Shown in pieces: positions 1 to 9,423 of a stretch of 64,000 nucleotides of DNA (within the stretch, counting starts at the first letter, position 1; each line of letters begins with the position of its first letter). Both the position numbers and the translations under genes were made by a program. Source of the stretch: Staphylococcus pseudintermedius (GTDB lineage Bacteria > Bacillota > Bacilli > Staphylococcales > Staphylococcaceae); contig NZ_MLGE02000003.1 in NCBI RefSeq assembly GCF_001792775.2, positions 124,001 to 188,000 on the forward strand, given 5' to 3'. The notes under the pieces are model-generated. The model had not been told where the DNA came from. It was given only the letters and a program-made list of their open reading frames with translations, and did not search any database.

Positions 1-29
1 GTACATGCTAAAGTAACGTTTACGCGCAT
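1..29 (-). CDS. rpmG: 50S ribosomal protein L33, start only (partial)
   Basis: Only the first nine codons lie in the window, reading MRVNVTLAC, which is the start of the L33 type found in staphylococci and Bacillus (the next residues would hold the CxxC zinc motif of that type). The ATG is at 29-27 and is preceded by a strong GAGGAGGG ribosome binding site at 35-42. L33 is a small protein of the large ribosomal subunit. It lies just after phoU on the same strand, as rpmGA follows the pst genes in Bacillus. The identification rests on a short peptide plus position, so it is good but not certain. Confidence 0.75.
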
Positions 30-68
30 ATTAACCCTCCTCATCTATCATTAAAATACGACCTTATT

Positions 69-97
69 ATCATACCATTTTAAATGAAAATTGGGAA
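69..97 (-). promoter_or_regulatory. Candidate promoter for rpmG
   Basis: On the minus strand TTCCCA (97-92), a 17-base spacer and TATGAT (74-69) sit about 40 bases before the rpmG start. The -10 is good, the -35 weak. No terminator is visible between phoU and rpmG, so read-through from the pst operon is also possible. Confidence 0.35.
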
Positions 98-100
98 GCG

Positions 101-751
101 TTAATTCATATAAGATTCATAACGATCTCCGGTAATAAAATAATATAAATGTTCGGCAATATTGACAACGTGATCACCAATGCGTTCTAAATATCGTGCA
201 ACAAGATGCGCCTGCCCCGCAACAAACGGATCATTATCGATTAAGTAACTCGTATTAATAATTTGCTTATATAAATCATCAATGTCAATATCTCGTTCTA
301 TAATTTCTTTCACAAGATCTAAATCATCGTTTTTAGTCGCGTCATATAAATCTTGCAGCATCAACAACGCCAAGGTACCCATTGTTTCAAGCCGTGTCAT
401 AATATAGTGGTCAGTAATTTGTGCACGCGTTCTAATTTTAGCGATATTTGCAGCATTATCTCCTATACGTTCAAATTCAGATGCGATTTTAAGTGTTGCA
501 ATCATCATTCTTAAATCTTTCGCAATCGGTTGTTGGCGAGTAATCAGCATCACAACTTTTTCGTTAATATCATATTCCATTTGATTGATTTTTCTATCGC
601 TTTTCACAATTTGTCGTGCATGTGTAATCTCTTCATCAGATAAGACTTTTATGGATTTTTGAAGCATACTGTACGTGTGCAAGCCTAAAGCACGTAAATC
701 TTTTAATAAATCATTGAGTTGGTCTTCATAACGTTTTCTAATGACTGTCAT
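101..751 (-). CDS. phoU: Phosphate transport regulator PhoU
   Basis: PhoU links the Pst transporter to the phosphate-sensing two-component system and restrains phosphate-starvation signalling; it acts in the cytoplasm at the membrane complex. The 216-residue product is all-helical and shows the two PhoU repeats, each with the E/D-rich metal-binding signature: ERIGDNAAN at about 94-102 and ERIGDHVVN at about 189-197. A longer reading frame exists upstream, but it would run inside pstB; the start at 751 follows the pstB stop by one base (TAATATG) and gives the normal family length. It is the last gene of the pst operon. Confidence 0.93.
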   Translation of the reverse strand: MTVIRKRYEDQLNDLLKDLRALGLHTYSMLQKSIKVLSDEEITHARQIVKSDRKINQMEYDINEKVVMLITRQQPIAKDLRMMIATLKIASEFERIGDNAANIAKIRTRAQITDHYIMTRLETMGTLALLMLQDLYDATKNDDLDLVKEIIERDIDIDDLYKQIINTSYLIDNDPFVAGQAHLVARYLERIGDHVVNIAEHLYYFITGDRYESYMN

Positions 752-752
752 A

Positions 753-1595
753 TTAACCAAAACGTCCTGAAATATAATCTTCTGTTTGCTTATCAGAAGG
801 GTTTGAAAAAATCTTATCCGTATCATCGTATTCATTCACGTAACCATTTAAGAAAAAGGCCGTTTTGTCAGATACACGTGCCGCTTGTTGCATATTGTGT
901 GTGACAATAATGATGGAATAATCTTTCTTTAAATCTTGAATCAATTCTTCCACTTTTAACGTCGAAATAGGGTCAAGGGCTGATGTCGGTTCATCCATTA
1001 AAATGACATCCGGCTCAATTGCTAAACACCGTGCAATACATACACGCTGCTGTTGTCCACCAGAAAGGCTATATGCATTTTGGTTCAGACGGTCTTTTAA
1101 TTCATCCCAAATCGCCGCTCCTTTAAGTGATTTTTCAACAATTTCATCTAATATTTTTTTATCTTTAATGCCGTGAATGCGCGGCCCGTAAGTAATGTTG
1201 TCATAAATGGATTTTGGAAATGGATTCGGCTGTTGAAAAACCATCCCAACTTGTGTCCGTAACTTTTCAACCGGATAACGTTTATCGAAAATATTTTGTT
1301 CTCGATAAAAGATTTTGCCTGACGTTTTTACAAAAGGTACAAGTTCTACCATGCGATTCAGTGCTTTCACATAAGTTGATTTACCAGAACCGGATGGCCC
1401 AATAATCGCAGTGACATTCTTTTCGTAAATGTCTAAGTTAATATTTTTTAAAGAATGTTGTTCTCCATACCATAAATCTAAGTTTTGAGTAGAATATACG
1501 ATAGGATGATTTTGTTCTGATTGAAGTTGTGTATGAATTTGTTGCTTTTGATGAACCATTTTAGTTTCTCTTTCTAATGTTTGAATTTCGGTCAT
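753..1595 (-). CDS. pstB: Phosphate ABC transporter ATP-binding protein PstB
   Basis: ATPase that drives high-affinity phosphate import with PstS, PstC and PstA. Walker [10 protein letters not shown] is at about residues 66-74, the ABC signature LSGGQQQ at 177-183 and Walker B VILMDEP at 197-203. At 280 residues it has an N-terminal extension of about 30 polar residues before the ABC domain, as in other staphylococcal PstB. The ATG at 1595 has a GAGGG ribosome binding site six bases upstream. It sits between pstA and phoU in the usual order. There is one ATPase gene here, whereas Bacillus has two. Confidence 0.96.
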   Translation of the reverse strand: MTEIQTLERETKMVHQKQQIHTQLQSEQNHPIVYSTQNLDLWYGEQHSLKNINLDIYEKNVTAIIGPSGSGKSTYVKALNRMVELVPFVKTSGKIFYREQNIFDKRYPVEKLRTQVGMVFQQPNPFPKSIYDNITYGPRIHGIKDKKILDEIVEKSLKGAAIWDELKDRLNQNAYSLSGGQQQRVCIARCLAIEPDVILMDEPTSALDPISTLKVEELIQDLKKDYSIIIVTHNMQQAARVSDKTAFFLNGYVNEYDDTDKIFSNPSDKQTEDYISGRFG

Positions 1596-1612
1596 GACTA
1601 ACCCTCATTTCA

Positions 1613-2494
1613 TTAATACTTGTTAGAATATTTGTTCCGAATAATGACTGCAATTGTATTTAAAATAAGTAGAATGGCGAGTAATACAATAATAGCAGCT
1701 GATGATAACGCTTGGAAATCAATACCTGGTTTACGTGCCCAATCATATATTTGTAAAGGTAAGGTTTGGAATGAATCTAAAATACTGTTTGGCGTGCGTA
1801 ATAGAATCGTTGGAATGCCAATCGCAACTAATGGTGCTGTTTCTCCAATAGCCCGTGAAATGGCTAAAATAACACCAGTAATAATGCCGGGAATCGCTGC
1901 GGGTAACACGACTTGTTGTATCGTTTGCCACTTATTCGCACCTAACCCATAAGATGCTTCTTTTACTGATTGCGGTACAGAGCGAATGGCTTCTTGGCTA
2001 GCGACAATAATGACAGGTAAAATAAGTAATGCGAGCGTTAATGCAGCGGCTATAACCGAATTCCCTAATTGTAGTAACGCCACAAAAATTGTTGCGCCCA
2101 ATAAACCATAAACGATTGAAGGAACCGAAGCTAAGTTTGAAATATTAACACGAATAAATTTAGTAAATGCATTGTCTTTTGCATATTCTTCTAAATAAAT
2201 GGCACTACCTACTCCTAAAATGAGCGCAATCGGAATTAAGGTCATCATGAGCCATAATGTTCCGATTAAAGCCCCTTTCACCCCAGCTGAACTTGCTGAT
2301 GATGAAGAAAAGTTTGTAAAAAAGTCAGTGCTCATGACTGGTAGCCCTTTTCTTAAAATATCAATAATAAGAATGGCTAAAACGATGAGTCCTAATAATG
2401 TACACATAAAGAAAATGGTTTTAAATACTTTGTTTTTAGTCAAACGGCCAGAGAGTTGCGCTTCGACATTTTTTTGATCTACTAAATTCATCAT
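1613..2494 (-). CDS. pstA: Phosphate ABC transporter permease PstA
   Basis: Membrane subunit forming half of the phosphate channel. About six hydrophobic segments are visible and the ABC permease (EAA) loop appears as VKEASYGLGANKWQT followed by VVLPAAIPGI. I chose the ATG at 2494, which overlaps the pstC stop (TAATG) and has GAGAGGAG just upstream; a second ATG follows directly at 2491. A longer frame to 2527 would run inside pstC and adds unlikely residues. The predicted length is 293 residues, normal for PstA. Confidence 0.94.
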   Translation of the reverse strand: MMNLVDQKNVEAQLSGRLTKNKVFKTIFFMCTLLGLIVLAILIIDILRKGLPVMSTDFFTNFSSSSASSAGVKGALIGTLWLMMTLIPIALILGVGSAIYLEEYAKDNAFTKFIRVNISNLASVPSIVYGLLGATIFVALLQLGNSVIAAALTLALLILPVIIVASQEAIRSVPQSVKEASYGLGANKWQTIQQVVLPAAIPGIITGVILAISRAIGETAPLVAIGIPTILLRTPNSILDSFQTLPLQIYDWARKPGIDFQALSSAAIIVLLAILLILNTIAVIIRNKYSNKY

Positions 2495-3420
2495 TAATAC
2501 TCCTCTCTGAAACGTTTCGTCATCCATTGTGAAATAAAGTTCATCACTAATGTGAACATAAATAATGTGAACCCAACTGCATAAATACTGTAATAAAGGT
2601 CAGAGCCATTTGTTGCATCCCCTTGTGAAACTTGAACAATGTAGGCTGTCATCGTTTGAATTGAATGTGAGAATGACAAATCAAATGATGGACTTGAACC
2701 TGCTGCGAGTGACACAATCATCGTTTCACCAATAGCCCGTGAAATAGCCAATACAATAGAAGCCATAATGCCAGATGTTGCTGCAGGGATGACCACTTTG
2801 AATACCATTTCTAGCTTCGTGGAACCGAGGCCAAGTGCACCTTCACGAATTTTTTGAGGGACTGAAGACATGGCATCTTCACTCATACTTGCAATCATTG
2901 GGATGATCATGACGCCTACAACCAAACCTGGACTAATGGCGTTAAAACTGCCGATACTTGGAAAAATCGTTCTGAGTACAGGCGTCACTAACGTAAGTGC
3001 AAAAAAGCCGTAAACAATTGTTGGAATACCCGCCAAAACTTCCAAAATCGGTTTAATGATTTTACGCGTTTTTTTAGATGCGTATTCGCTCAAATAAATT
3101 GCGGCACCTAAACCAACAGGTACTGCAAAAATTGTTGCGATTAAAGTGATTTTTAAAGTACCTATGATTAATGCCCAAATGCCGTATCGAGGCGTGGCAC
3201 TAAAAGGATTCCAATCTGTTTCAAGTAAAAAATGGGATAACGGCACACGTGTGAAAAAAGTGATTGTTTCCGTGAGCAACGTGATCACAATCCCAACTGT
3301 TGTCAAAATGGATATCGTAGCAATGATAGCTAAAATTATCGGCATGATTTTAGCACTGAGAGATGCGCCTGTATGACTCTTTTTTTGAATGAGTGCTCTA
3401 ATATTATTTTGTGATTTCAT
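2494..3420 (-). CDS. pstC: Phosphate ABC transporter permease PstC
   Basis: Second membrane subunit of the phosphate importer, 308 residues, with a first transmembrane helix at about 26-52 and the permease loop IREGALGLGSTKLEM followed by VVIPAATSGI. The periplasmic-side loop after the first helix (DWNPF, then YGIW) is typical of PstC. It is separated from pstS by 117 bases that contain a hairpin with a T-run, so transcription probably drops here and the abundant binding protein is made in excess over the permeases. Confidence 0.95.
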   Translation of the reverse strand: MKSQNNIRALIQKKSHTGASLSAKIMPIILAIIATISILTTVGIVITLLTETITFFTRVPLSHFLLETDWNPFSATPRYGIWALIIGTLKITLIATIFAVPVGLGAAIYLSEYASKKTRKIIKPILEVLAGIPTIVYGFFALTLVTPVLRTIFPSIGSFNAISPGLVVGVMIIPMIASMSEDAMSSVPQKIREGALGLGSTKLEMVFKVVIPAATSGIMASIVLAISRAIGETMIVSLAAGSSPSFDLSFSHSIQTMTAYIVQVSQGDATNGSDLYYSIYAVGFTLFMFTLVMNFISQWMTKRFREEY

Positions 3421-3436
3421 CTTACTGACTCCTTTT

Positions 3437-3481
3437 CTAAAAAGGGTTGAAGCATTATCTTATAGTGACAATACTCAACCC
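3437..3481 (-). terminator. Attenuating hairpin between pstS and pstC
   Basis: On the minus strand GGGTTGAG (3481-3474) pairs with CTTCAACCC (3452-3444), followed by TTTTT. It lies inside the pst operon, so it probably acts as a partial terminator that lowers permease expression relative to PstS. Confidence 0.6.
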
Positions 3482-3537
3482 TGAACAAGACTGTTTACAA
3501 TTCAATTGTTTAATCAGTATAGTTAGCACGTGAGATT

Positions 3538-4497
3538 TTATTTACTTTCACCCGTAATCTTTTCTAATTTTTTAAGTTGCGCATCATAATCTTTTTCAGG
3601 TAATGCTACATAATCGACACCTTTTGCTTCAGCTGCTTTACCTTTATTCTCTAATGTAAACTTCATAAATTCAGCAAAAACGTCATTGCTTTTTAGTTTT
3701 TTATTGTTCGCATAAATGAATAATGGTCTACTTAATGGATATGAACCATCTTGAATTGATTTTTGATTTGGCCCAATCGCTTTACCGTCATCGCCTTTTA
3801 CTTTAACCGCTTTTAAGCTATTCTCATTTTCTTTATAGAAGTTATATGCGAAGAAACCGATACCTTCTTTGTTATCTTGAACAGATTTTACAATGACATC
3901 CGTATTTTGATTTTTTTCAGCTTGAATATCCACGTCATCCATCACTTCTTCAGTAAAGAAGTCATATGTACCATGGGATTGGTCTGGAGAGAATGCTTTA
4001 ATCGGTTTGTCAGGATAATCACTATCAACATCTGACCATTTTTTAGCTTCTCCAGAATAAATCTTTTTCAGATCTTCTAGTGATATTTCTTTAAGAAAGT
4101 CGTTATCTTTGTTGACTGCAATCGTTAAACCATCTCGAGCTACTTTAAATTCTGTATAATCAATCCCTTTATCCTCCAATTGTTCTTTTTCTTCATCTTT
4201 AATGGGACGTGATGCATTTGAGAAGTCAGTTTTACCTGCAATGAATTGTTTGAAACCGTCGCCTGTTCCTGAAGTCACATTTTCTACCGTTGCTTTATCG
4301 TGACTTGAAGAAAAGTCCTCATTCAATTTTTCAATGATTGGGGCTACTGTTGACGAACCGTTCCCTTTAACTGTTCCTTCAACGTTAGAACTTTTCGTAT
4401 CACCTTGATCACTACTTTGTTGAGATGCACCACCACATGCACCTAAAACTAATGAGACACCAATCAGTGTACCGCCCAGTGTTTGCCATCTTTTCAT
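3538..4497 (-). CDS. pstS: Phosphate-binding lipoprotein PstS
   Basis: Extracellular phosphate-binding lipoprotein that feeds the PstCAB importer. The signal peptide ends in a lipobox LGAC with the lipidated cysteine at 21, followed by a Ser/Gly/Gln-rich linker. The phosphate-binding loop GNGSSTVAP is at about 45-53 and a second ligand segment, SPDQSHGTYDFF, is in the middle of the protein. Length (319) is normal. The ATG at 4497 has AGGAGG at a good distance. It is the first gene of the operon, with candidate PhoP boxes about 90 bases upstream. Confidence 0.96.
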   Translation of the reverse strand: MKRWQTLGGTLIGVSLVLGACGGASQQSSDQGDTKSSNVEGTVKGNGSSTVAPIIEKLNEDFSSSHDKATVENVTSGTGDGFKQFIAGKTDFSNASRPIKDEEKEQLEDKGIDYTEFKVARDGLTIAVNKDNDFLKEISLEDLKKIYSGEAKKWSDVDSDYPDKPIKAFSPDQSHGTYDFFTEEVMDDVDIQAEKNQNTDVIVKSVQDNKEGIGFFAYNFYKENENSLKAVKVKGDDGKAIGPNQKSIQDGSYPLSRPLFIYANNKKLKSNDVFAEFMKFTLENKGKAAEAKGVDYVALPEKDYDAQLKKLEKITGESK

Positions 4498-4578
4498 TGA
4501 AACATCCTCCTAGAATTAACTTTCGATTTGCTTACGATTTAAGGATACAAATGTTTTATTAATTAGGAATGAATGAAG

Positions 4579-4595
4579 TGTAAAGTTTGCGTTAA
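4579..4595 (-). promoter_or_regulatory. Candidate PhoP box upstream of pstS
   Basis: On the minus strand TTAACG, five bases, then TTTACA form a direct repeat with 11-base periodicity, close to the TTAACA-N5-TTAACA pattern bound by PhoP in Bacillus. A weaker third match (CGAACA) sits 11 bases further upstream. Position, upstream of pstS, fits phosphate-starvation induction. Confidence 0.5.
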
Positions 4596-4696
4596 TTTAT
4601 TGTTCGATATATTTTAATGTATTGAATTCAGTTTCGTGGAAGATGATTGTTTTGGACGGAGTGTCATGTAGAAGTTGAAGTATTTTCAAAGCCAGT

Positions 4697-4736
4697 AAAA
4701 AACAGGGCTAGAATGCTTTGGAGGTTCTAGCCCTGT
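4697..4736 (-). terminator. Terminator of pbp3
   Basis: Perfect 12-bp stem (4702-4713 with 4725-4736, ACAGGGCTAGAA and its complement) followed by a T-run on the minus strand. It belongs to the recurrent GGGCTAG...CTAGCCC hairpin family also seen near 36636 and 54594. Confidence 0.85.
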
Positions 4737-4765
4737 CTAACACTTTTCAGTTATGAATGTGTGAC

Positions 4766-6805
4766 TTATTTATCAAAATAATAATTAATAACATCGCGTC
4801 CTAAATCCCCACCGTTGAGCCAAGGTTCTGGCACAGGTTGGTTCGTATAGACGATAGAGAACGCTAGTTGAGGGTCATCTACTGGTGCGTAACCGATATA
4901 TGTTGAATTAACACGTGGTTCCCCATCTTGGAATACTTCGGCTGTTCCAGTTTTACCAGCTGCACGCACTTTTGTTTTATTAAAGCTCGCATAACCGGTA
5001 CCTTGTGGCTTATTAAATGCCATGTCGAAACCTTTTTGGACTTCTTTAATTTCATCCGGTGTGTTATTAACACGGTTAAGGACGTGGCCATTAATTTTAT
5101 GTTTAACTGGTCCCAATTCGTCATCACTTGTCGCTTTATGAATTTCTTTACCGATATGTGGTTGAATACGGTAACCGTTATTAGCGATTGTCGATACATA
5201 TTGCGATAGTTGTAGCGGTGAATAAGTGTCATATTGGCCAATTGCTAAATCTAGATAATTACCAGGATTGTCTTTTAAACGTTCAATTTGACCACTCACT
5301 TCATTAGGTAAGTCGATCCCTGTTTTGACACCGAGGCCAACTTGGTTTAATCCTTTGCGCAATTTTTGACCCGGTGCCGTCACATCTGTTGGTAATGACA
5401 TATGCGGTTGATATTCGAGTCCTGCTAATTTCAAGGCCGTTTTAAACATGTATACGTTAGAAGAATGCATGAGCGCTTCTTTATCATCAATCAGTTTTTG
5501 GCCGTTTTTATTGAAATATGAACGTTTGGTTAATCCACCTTTAAATGTCAAAGGTTCGTCCACCATTTTATCGCCAACGTGAATGACATCATTTTGGTAA
5601 CCTGCAAGTAATGTCGCTCCTTTGACTGAAGAACCCACTGCATATTGAGAAGTAAATGTCCCGATGTCATAGTCGGTTAAGGTGCCGTCTTTTGCAATTT
5701 TTTTACCGACCATCGCTAAAATATCACCATTATTAGGATCTTGAACGACCATCATTGCGGAATCCATATCTTGAGCGCCTTCAGACCGCAATTTCTTAAT
5801 TTGTGATTCTAAATATGATTCAGCTTTTTGTTGAAGCTTAATATCTATCGTGAGCACTAAATCGTCCCCACGTGAACCTTCATTTACAACTTCCGAATCA
5901 ATAATTGCGCCAGATTTATCTGTTGTATAGCGCATCTCTTTCTTTTTACCGCGCAGCACATTTTCATATTGTAATTCAAGGTAACTTTTACCTACACGAT
6001 CATTACGTGAATAGCCTTTTGAAAGATAATCGTCTGTCAGTTCTTTCGGTAAACCTTCTTCAGGTGTCGAAACACTTCCTAAAATGCCTCGAAGTGTATT
6101 GCCGTACGGATACTTTCTATCCCAGTCCATTTCTGTATTAATGCCTGGTAAATCCGCTAACTTTTGAGAGACTGATGCATACTCTTCATCAGTGACCTTA
6201 TCTTTTTTAATTGTTCTCGGACTTAATGTAGACCCTTGCATCATTTCTCGATAAATTGCTAATACTTGCAAGTCCTTTTTAGAAAGACTGTCGAGTTGTT
6301 GTTCGGAAATTTTTGTAAGCAACTGCTGGTCATAGTCTTCTTGAGAAATATCGCCATTTTCATACAGTTGTTGCTCTTTTTTCATTAGATCTTTCGCTTT
6401 ATCAGGATGTTTTAGAATCCAAAAGTCCTTTTTATCACGTTCGGTAATTTTAGAAGTATCCATTTTAATTAATTTTGAAAGCTTCTTCGCTGTGTTCAGT
6501 ATTTCTTGTTGATTGGTATTTTTACCGCGTGTATATGTAATGGATTTTTTTGATGCATTGTCTACTATCACATTGCCATTTCTATCAAGAATACGTCCCC
6601 TTGGCACAGATTCATTCACAGTCACATTCTCACTTTCACGAATCATTTGATTATACTGTGAGCCTTGAGCGATTTGTAAATAACCTAATCTTAATACAAT
6701 CGCGACAAACGCAAAAATGATGATCGCAAATATAAAGTTTATCCGTTGGTTCATATGATGACGCATTTTCTCGTCATTTGTTTTTTCTTTTAATCGTTTT
6801 AACAA
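4766..6805 (-). CDS. pbp3: Class B penicillin-binding protein (PBP3-like transpeptidase)
   Basis: Membrane-anchored peptidoglycan transpeptidase that cross-links cell wall strands. Residues 1-21 are cytoplasmic and basic, about 22-46 is the single membrane anchor, then the PBP dimerisation domain (VPRGRILDRNG at about 67-77) and the transpeptidase domain. All three catalytic motifs are present: SxxK as SSVK (Ser392, Lys395), SxN as SSN (448-450) and KTG (618-620). The length of 679 fits staphylococcal PBP3 (pbpC). It neighbours sodA, as pbpA does in Bacillus. It is not the low-affinity PBP2a, which has different domains and context. Confidence 0.9.
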   Translation of the reverse strand: MLKRLKEKTNDEKMRHHMNQRINFIFAIIIFAFVAIVLRLGYLQIAQGSQYNQMIRESENVTVNESVPRGRILDRNGNVIVDNASKKSITYTRGKNTNQQEILNTAKKLSKLIKMDTSKITERDKKDFWILKHPDKAKDLMKKEQQLYENGDISQEDYDQQLLTKISEQQLDSLSKKDLQVLAIYREMMQGSTLSPRTIKKDKVTDEEYASVSQKLADLPGINTEMDWDRKYPYGNTLRGILGSVSTPEEGLPKELTDDYLSKGYSRNDRVGKSYLELQYENVLRGKKKEMRYTTDKSGAIIDSEVVNEGSRGDDLVLTIDIKLQQKAESYLESQIKKLRSEGAQDMDSAMMVVQDPNNGDILAMVGKKIAKDGTLTDYDIGTFTSQYAVGSSVKGATLLAGYQNDVIHVGDKMVDEPLTFKGGLTKRSYFNKNGQKLIDDKEALMHSSNVYMFKTALKLAGLEYQPHMSLPTDVTAPGQKLRKGLNQVGLGVKTGIDLPNEVSGQIERLKDNPGNYLDLAIGQYDTYSPLQLSQYVSTIANNGYRIQPHIGKEIHKATSDDELGPVKHKINGHVLNRVNNTPDEIKEVQKGFDMAFNKPQGTGYASFNKTKVRAAGKTGTAEVFQDGEPRVNSTYIGYAPVDDPQLAFSIVYTNQPVPEPWLNGGDLGRDVINYYFDK

Positions 6806-7023
6806 TACAACCGACCTCTATTCACATCGTTCTCTTTAAAATGATATATGAAATACATCGTTTTTGCTAATATTTTGTGATGGATCAAACAAAAAATTCA
6901 CCGTATGTTTTTAAATCCAATGGCGTTCAATCGTGTGAATGATGTGGCTATTTTTCTCTACTAGTTATATATTCAACACAACAGACATGACGAGGGATAT
7001 TTAGATCAGTGAGCGTTTAAACC

Positions 7024-7059
7024 AAAAAGAGACTAAGCAATATCACATTGCCTAGCCTC
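7024..7059 (-). terminator. Terminator of sodA
   Basis: Imperfect 12-bp stem (7029-7040 with 7048-7059; GAGGCTAGGCAA with TTGCTTAGTCTC on the minus strand, with G-T pairs) followed by TTTTT. A close relative of this hairpin lies at 31882-31918. Confidence 0.8.
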
Positions 7060-7097
7060 AAACACTAATTTTACATTTGAATTGTAAAAGCTAAATA

Positions 7098-7697
7098 TTA
7101 TTTTGCAGCTTTGTATAATTCGTCAACTTTTTCCCAGTTTACAACGTTCCAGAATGTGCTAATGTAGTCTGGACGTTTGTTTTGGAATTTAAGGTAGTAC
7201 GCATGTTCCCATACGTCTAACGCTAAGATTGGTGTTAAACCATCAGTTAACGGACTATCTTGGTTTGCAGTTGTAACGATTTCTAATTTACCGTTGTTAA
7301 CAACAAGCCAAGCCCAACCTGAACCGAAACGGCCAGCTGCTTTGTCTGCAAATTCGCTTTTGAATTCGTCTAAAGAACCCCATTGTTCTTTAATTTTATC
7401 TACAACTTCACCTTTTTCTTCTGAGTTAGGTGCTAAGATTTGCCAGTAAATAGAGTGATTTAAGTGACCGCCACCATTATTACGAACTGCTGTACGTAAG
7501 TTTTCAGGTACGCTGTCTAAGTTTGCGATTAAATCTTCTAATGATTTATTTTCAAATTCAGTACCTTCAACAGCAGCATTTAATTTTGTTACATAAGTGT
7601 TATGATGCTTGCTATGATGGATTTCCATAGTTTCTTTATCAATGTGTGGTTCTAATGCATCATATGAATAAGGTAATTTTGGTAGTTCAAAAGCCAT
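7098..7697 (-). CDS. sodA: Superoxide dismutase (Mn/Fe family)
   Basis: Converts superoxide to hydrogen peroxide and oxygen in the cytoplasm. The four metal ligands are visible: His27, His81, Asp161 and His165 (in DVWEH). At 199 residues it is the usual size. AGGAGG lies eleven bases before the ATG at 7697. The gene stands alone with its own promoter and terminator. The family includes Mn- and Fe/Mn-using enzymes that cannot be told apart reliably from these residues; position next to pbp3 and zur matches the general staphylococcal sodA. Confidence 0.95.
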   Translation of the reverse strand: MAFELPKLPYSYDALEPHIDKETMEIHHSKHHNTYVTKLNAAVEGTEFENKSLEDLIANLDSVPENLRTAVRNNGGGHLNHSIYWQILAPNSEEKGEVVDKIKEQWGSLDEFKSEFADKAAGRFGSGWAWLVVNNGKLEIVTTANQDSPLTDGLTPILALDVWEHAYYLKFQNKRPDYISTFWNVVNWEKVDELYKAAK

Positions 7698-7731
7698 AAT
7701 TAATCATCCTCCTAAATTTGATTCCATATTT

Positions 7732-7759
7732 ATTGTATCAACTTTGTACCTTTAATCAA
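7732..7759 (-). promoter_or_regulatory. Sigma-A promoter of sodA
   Basis: On the minus strand TTGATT (7759-7754), a 16-base spacer and TACAAT (7737-7732), about 35 bases before the start codon. Confidence 0.65.
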
Positions 7760-7939
7760 TCAATTTGCTTAAAGGAAGTTGGTGCGTCATCATATTAAGA
7801 CTTACATTATATATTATAGCTCATTTCTTGGATTTTTAAACATACACATTGAAAATACTCCAAAAGACTGATGTGTTATCATATCGATGAAAATAATGAC
7901 GATATCGTGAAATTTTTGCGTCGTTTTAAACATATTATT

Positions 7940-7969
7940 TTGAATAAACACACACGCATATTGTATAAT
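7940..7969 (+). promoter_or_regulatory. Sigma-A promoter of ispG
   Basis: TTGAAT (7940-7945), an 18-base spacer and a perfect TATAAT (7964-7969), 75 bases before ispG. The rest of the 346-base gap between sodA and ispG (7698-8043) is AT-rich and I see no further feature in it. Confidence 0.6.
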
Positions 7970-8043
7970 ATGTAATAACGTTGATTAATGGTCTCTGAGA
8001 AGTACATTTTCAAGTTAAAATTATTTATAAAGGAGTTCCTAAC

Positions 8044-9150
8044 ATGGCTGAAATAACACATCGTAAAAATACGCGACCAGTTAAAGTTGGTGATCTAACT
8101 ATTGGTGGTGCAGATGAAGTTGTTATCCAAAGTATGACAACGACAAAAACTCACGATGTTGAGGCAACAGTAGCTGAAATTAAGCGATTAGAAGAAGCAG
8201 GTTGTCAAATTGTACGTGTTGCTTGTCCTAATGAGGAAGACGCACATGCAATTAAAGATATAAAAGCACAAATTAATATTCCACTCGTCGTTGATATTCA
8301 CTTTAATTATAAACTCGCCTTAATTGCGATTGAAAACGGTGCGGATAAAATTCGTATCAATCCAGGTAATATCGGTAGACGTGAAAAAGTAGAAGCTGTA
8401 GTAGAGGCATGTAAAGCAAAAGGTATTCCGATTCGTATTGGTGTGAATGCAGGCTCACTAGAAAAGCATATCCTAAAAAAATACGGATACCCTACTGCAG
8501 ATGGTATGGTAGAGAGTGCTTTACATCATATTAAAATTTTAGAAGAACTTGACTTCCATGACATTATCGTCTCAATGAAAGCGAGTGACGTTAACTTAGC
8601 TATTGAAGCCTATACAAAAGCAGCAAAAGCTTTTGAATATCCATTACATCTCGGCATTACAGAAAGTGGTACGTTGTTTAATGGTACAGTAAAATCTTCA
8701 GCAGGTTTAGGTGCGATTTTATCTTTAGGTATCGGTAACACAATGCGAATTTCTTTATCAGCAGACCCTGTTGAAGAAGTCAAAGTGGCTAAATCATTAT
8801 TAAAATCATTCGGTCTTGCAAGTAACGCAGCGACATTGATTGCATGCCCAACATGTGGACGTATTGAAATTGACTTAATTTCAATTGCGAATGAAGTTGA
8901 AGAATACATCGAAAAACTACAAATTCCATTAAAAGTTGCGGTATTGGGCTGTGCTGTTAATGGTCCAGGTGAAGCACGTGAAGCAGACATCGGTATTGCC
9001 GGTGCTCGCGGTGAAGGATTACTTTTCATGAAAGGTAAAACTGTGCGTAAAGTTCCTGAAGAAACAATGGTTGATGAATTGAAGATGGAGATTGATAAAT
9101 TGGCTGCTGAATGGGAAGAAAACAAGAAACAAGAAGCGGCTCAAAATTAA
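8044..9150 (+). CDS. ispG: 4-hydroxy-3-methylbut-2-en-1-yl diphosphate synthase (flavodoxin), IspG
   Basis: Iron-sulfur enzyme of the MEP isoprenoid pathway; it turns methylerythritol cyclodiphosphate into HMBPP. The TIM-barrel part carries INPGNIG (about residue 105), and the C-terminal cluster domain has the cysteine ligands in CPTCGR and [10 protein letters not shown]. Length 368 fits the short bacterial form. AGGAG lies nine bases upstream of the ATG. The gene has its own promoter and terminator and runs against the surrounding minus-strand genes. S. aureus lacks this gene and uses mevalonate, so it marks the MEP-using staphylococci. In Bacillus, ispG (yqfY) occupies the same sodA-zur interval. 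Confidence 0.97.
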   Translation: MAEITHRKNTRPVKVGDLTIGGADEVVIQSMTTTKTHDVEATVAEIKRLEEAGCQIVRVACPNEEDAHAIKDIKAQINIPLVVDIHFNYKLALIAIENGADKIRINPGNIGRREKVEAVVEACKAKGIPIRIGVNAGSLEKHILKKYGYPTADGMVESALHHIKILEELDFHDIIVSMKASDVNLAIEAYTKAAKAFEYPLHLGITESGTLFNGTVKSSAGLGAILSLGIGNTMRISLSADPVEEVKVAKSLLKSFGLASNAATLIACPTCGRIEIDLISIANEVEEYIEKLQIPLKVAVLGCAVNGPGEAREADIGIAGARGEGLLFMKGKTVRKVPEETMVDELKMEIDKLAAEWEENKKQEAAQN

Positions 9151-9189
9151 AAATTCCAATTCCCACATAAAATATATGAAAGACAATTT

Positions 9190-9217
9190 AGCTTCCTACT
9201 TTTGTGGGGAGCTTTTA
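9190..9217 (+). terminator. Terminator of ispG
   Basis: AGCTTCCTAC (9190-9199) pairs with GTGGGGAGCT (9204-9213, two G-T pairs), followed by TTTT, 40 bases after the ispG stop. Confidence 0.75.
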
Positions 9218-9378
9218 TATTTGATTGATTTGCAATTGACTGAACTGGCCTCACGTTTCCTAAAGGCTGCCCCCTCTTACAAATACACGATTTGATTTTA
9301 CTGTTACAATTGTAGCAGGCGCGTCGTGGATGTATTAAATTTTTGAACAACAGTTGTGTATGTCCTTGTACTAAAATT

Positions 9379-9421
9379 AAAAAAGCACTCAATGTTTCTT
9401 CATGCTACATTGAGTGCTTTT
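9379..9421 (-). terminator. Terminator of the znuC-znuB-zur operon
   Basis: Perfect 14-bp stem (AAAAGCACTCAATG at 9381-9394 with 9408-9421) with A/T tails on both sides, directly after the zur stop. It could also stop any read-through from ispG on the plus strand. Confidence 0.85.
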
Positions 9422-9423
9422 TA

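Noticed and set aside
4766-6805. Possible methicillin-resistance PBP2a
   Set aside because: Domain order, size and neighbours (sodA, pst) fit the native class B PBP3; no mec regulatory genes or cassette ends are present.
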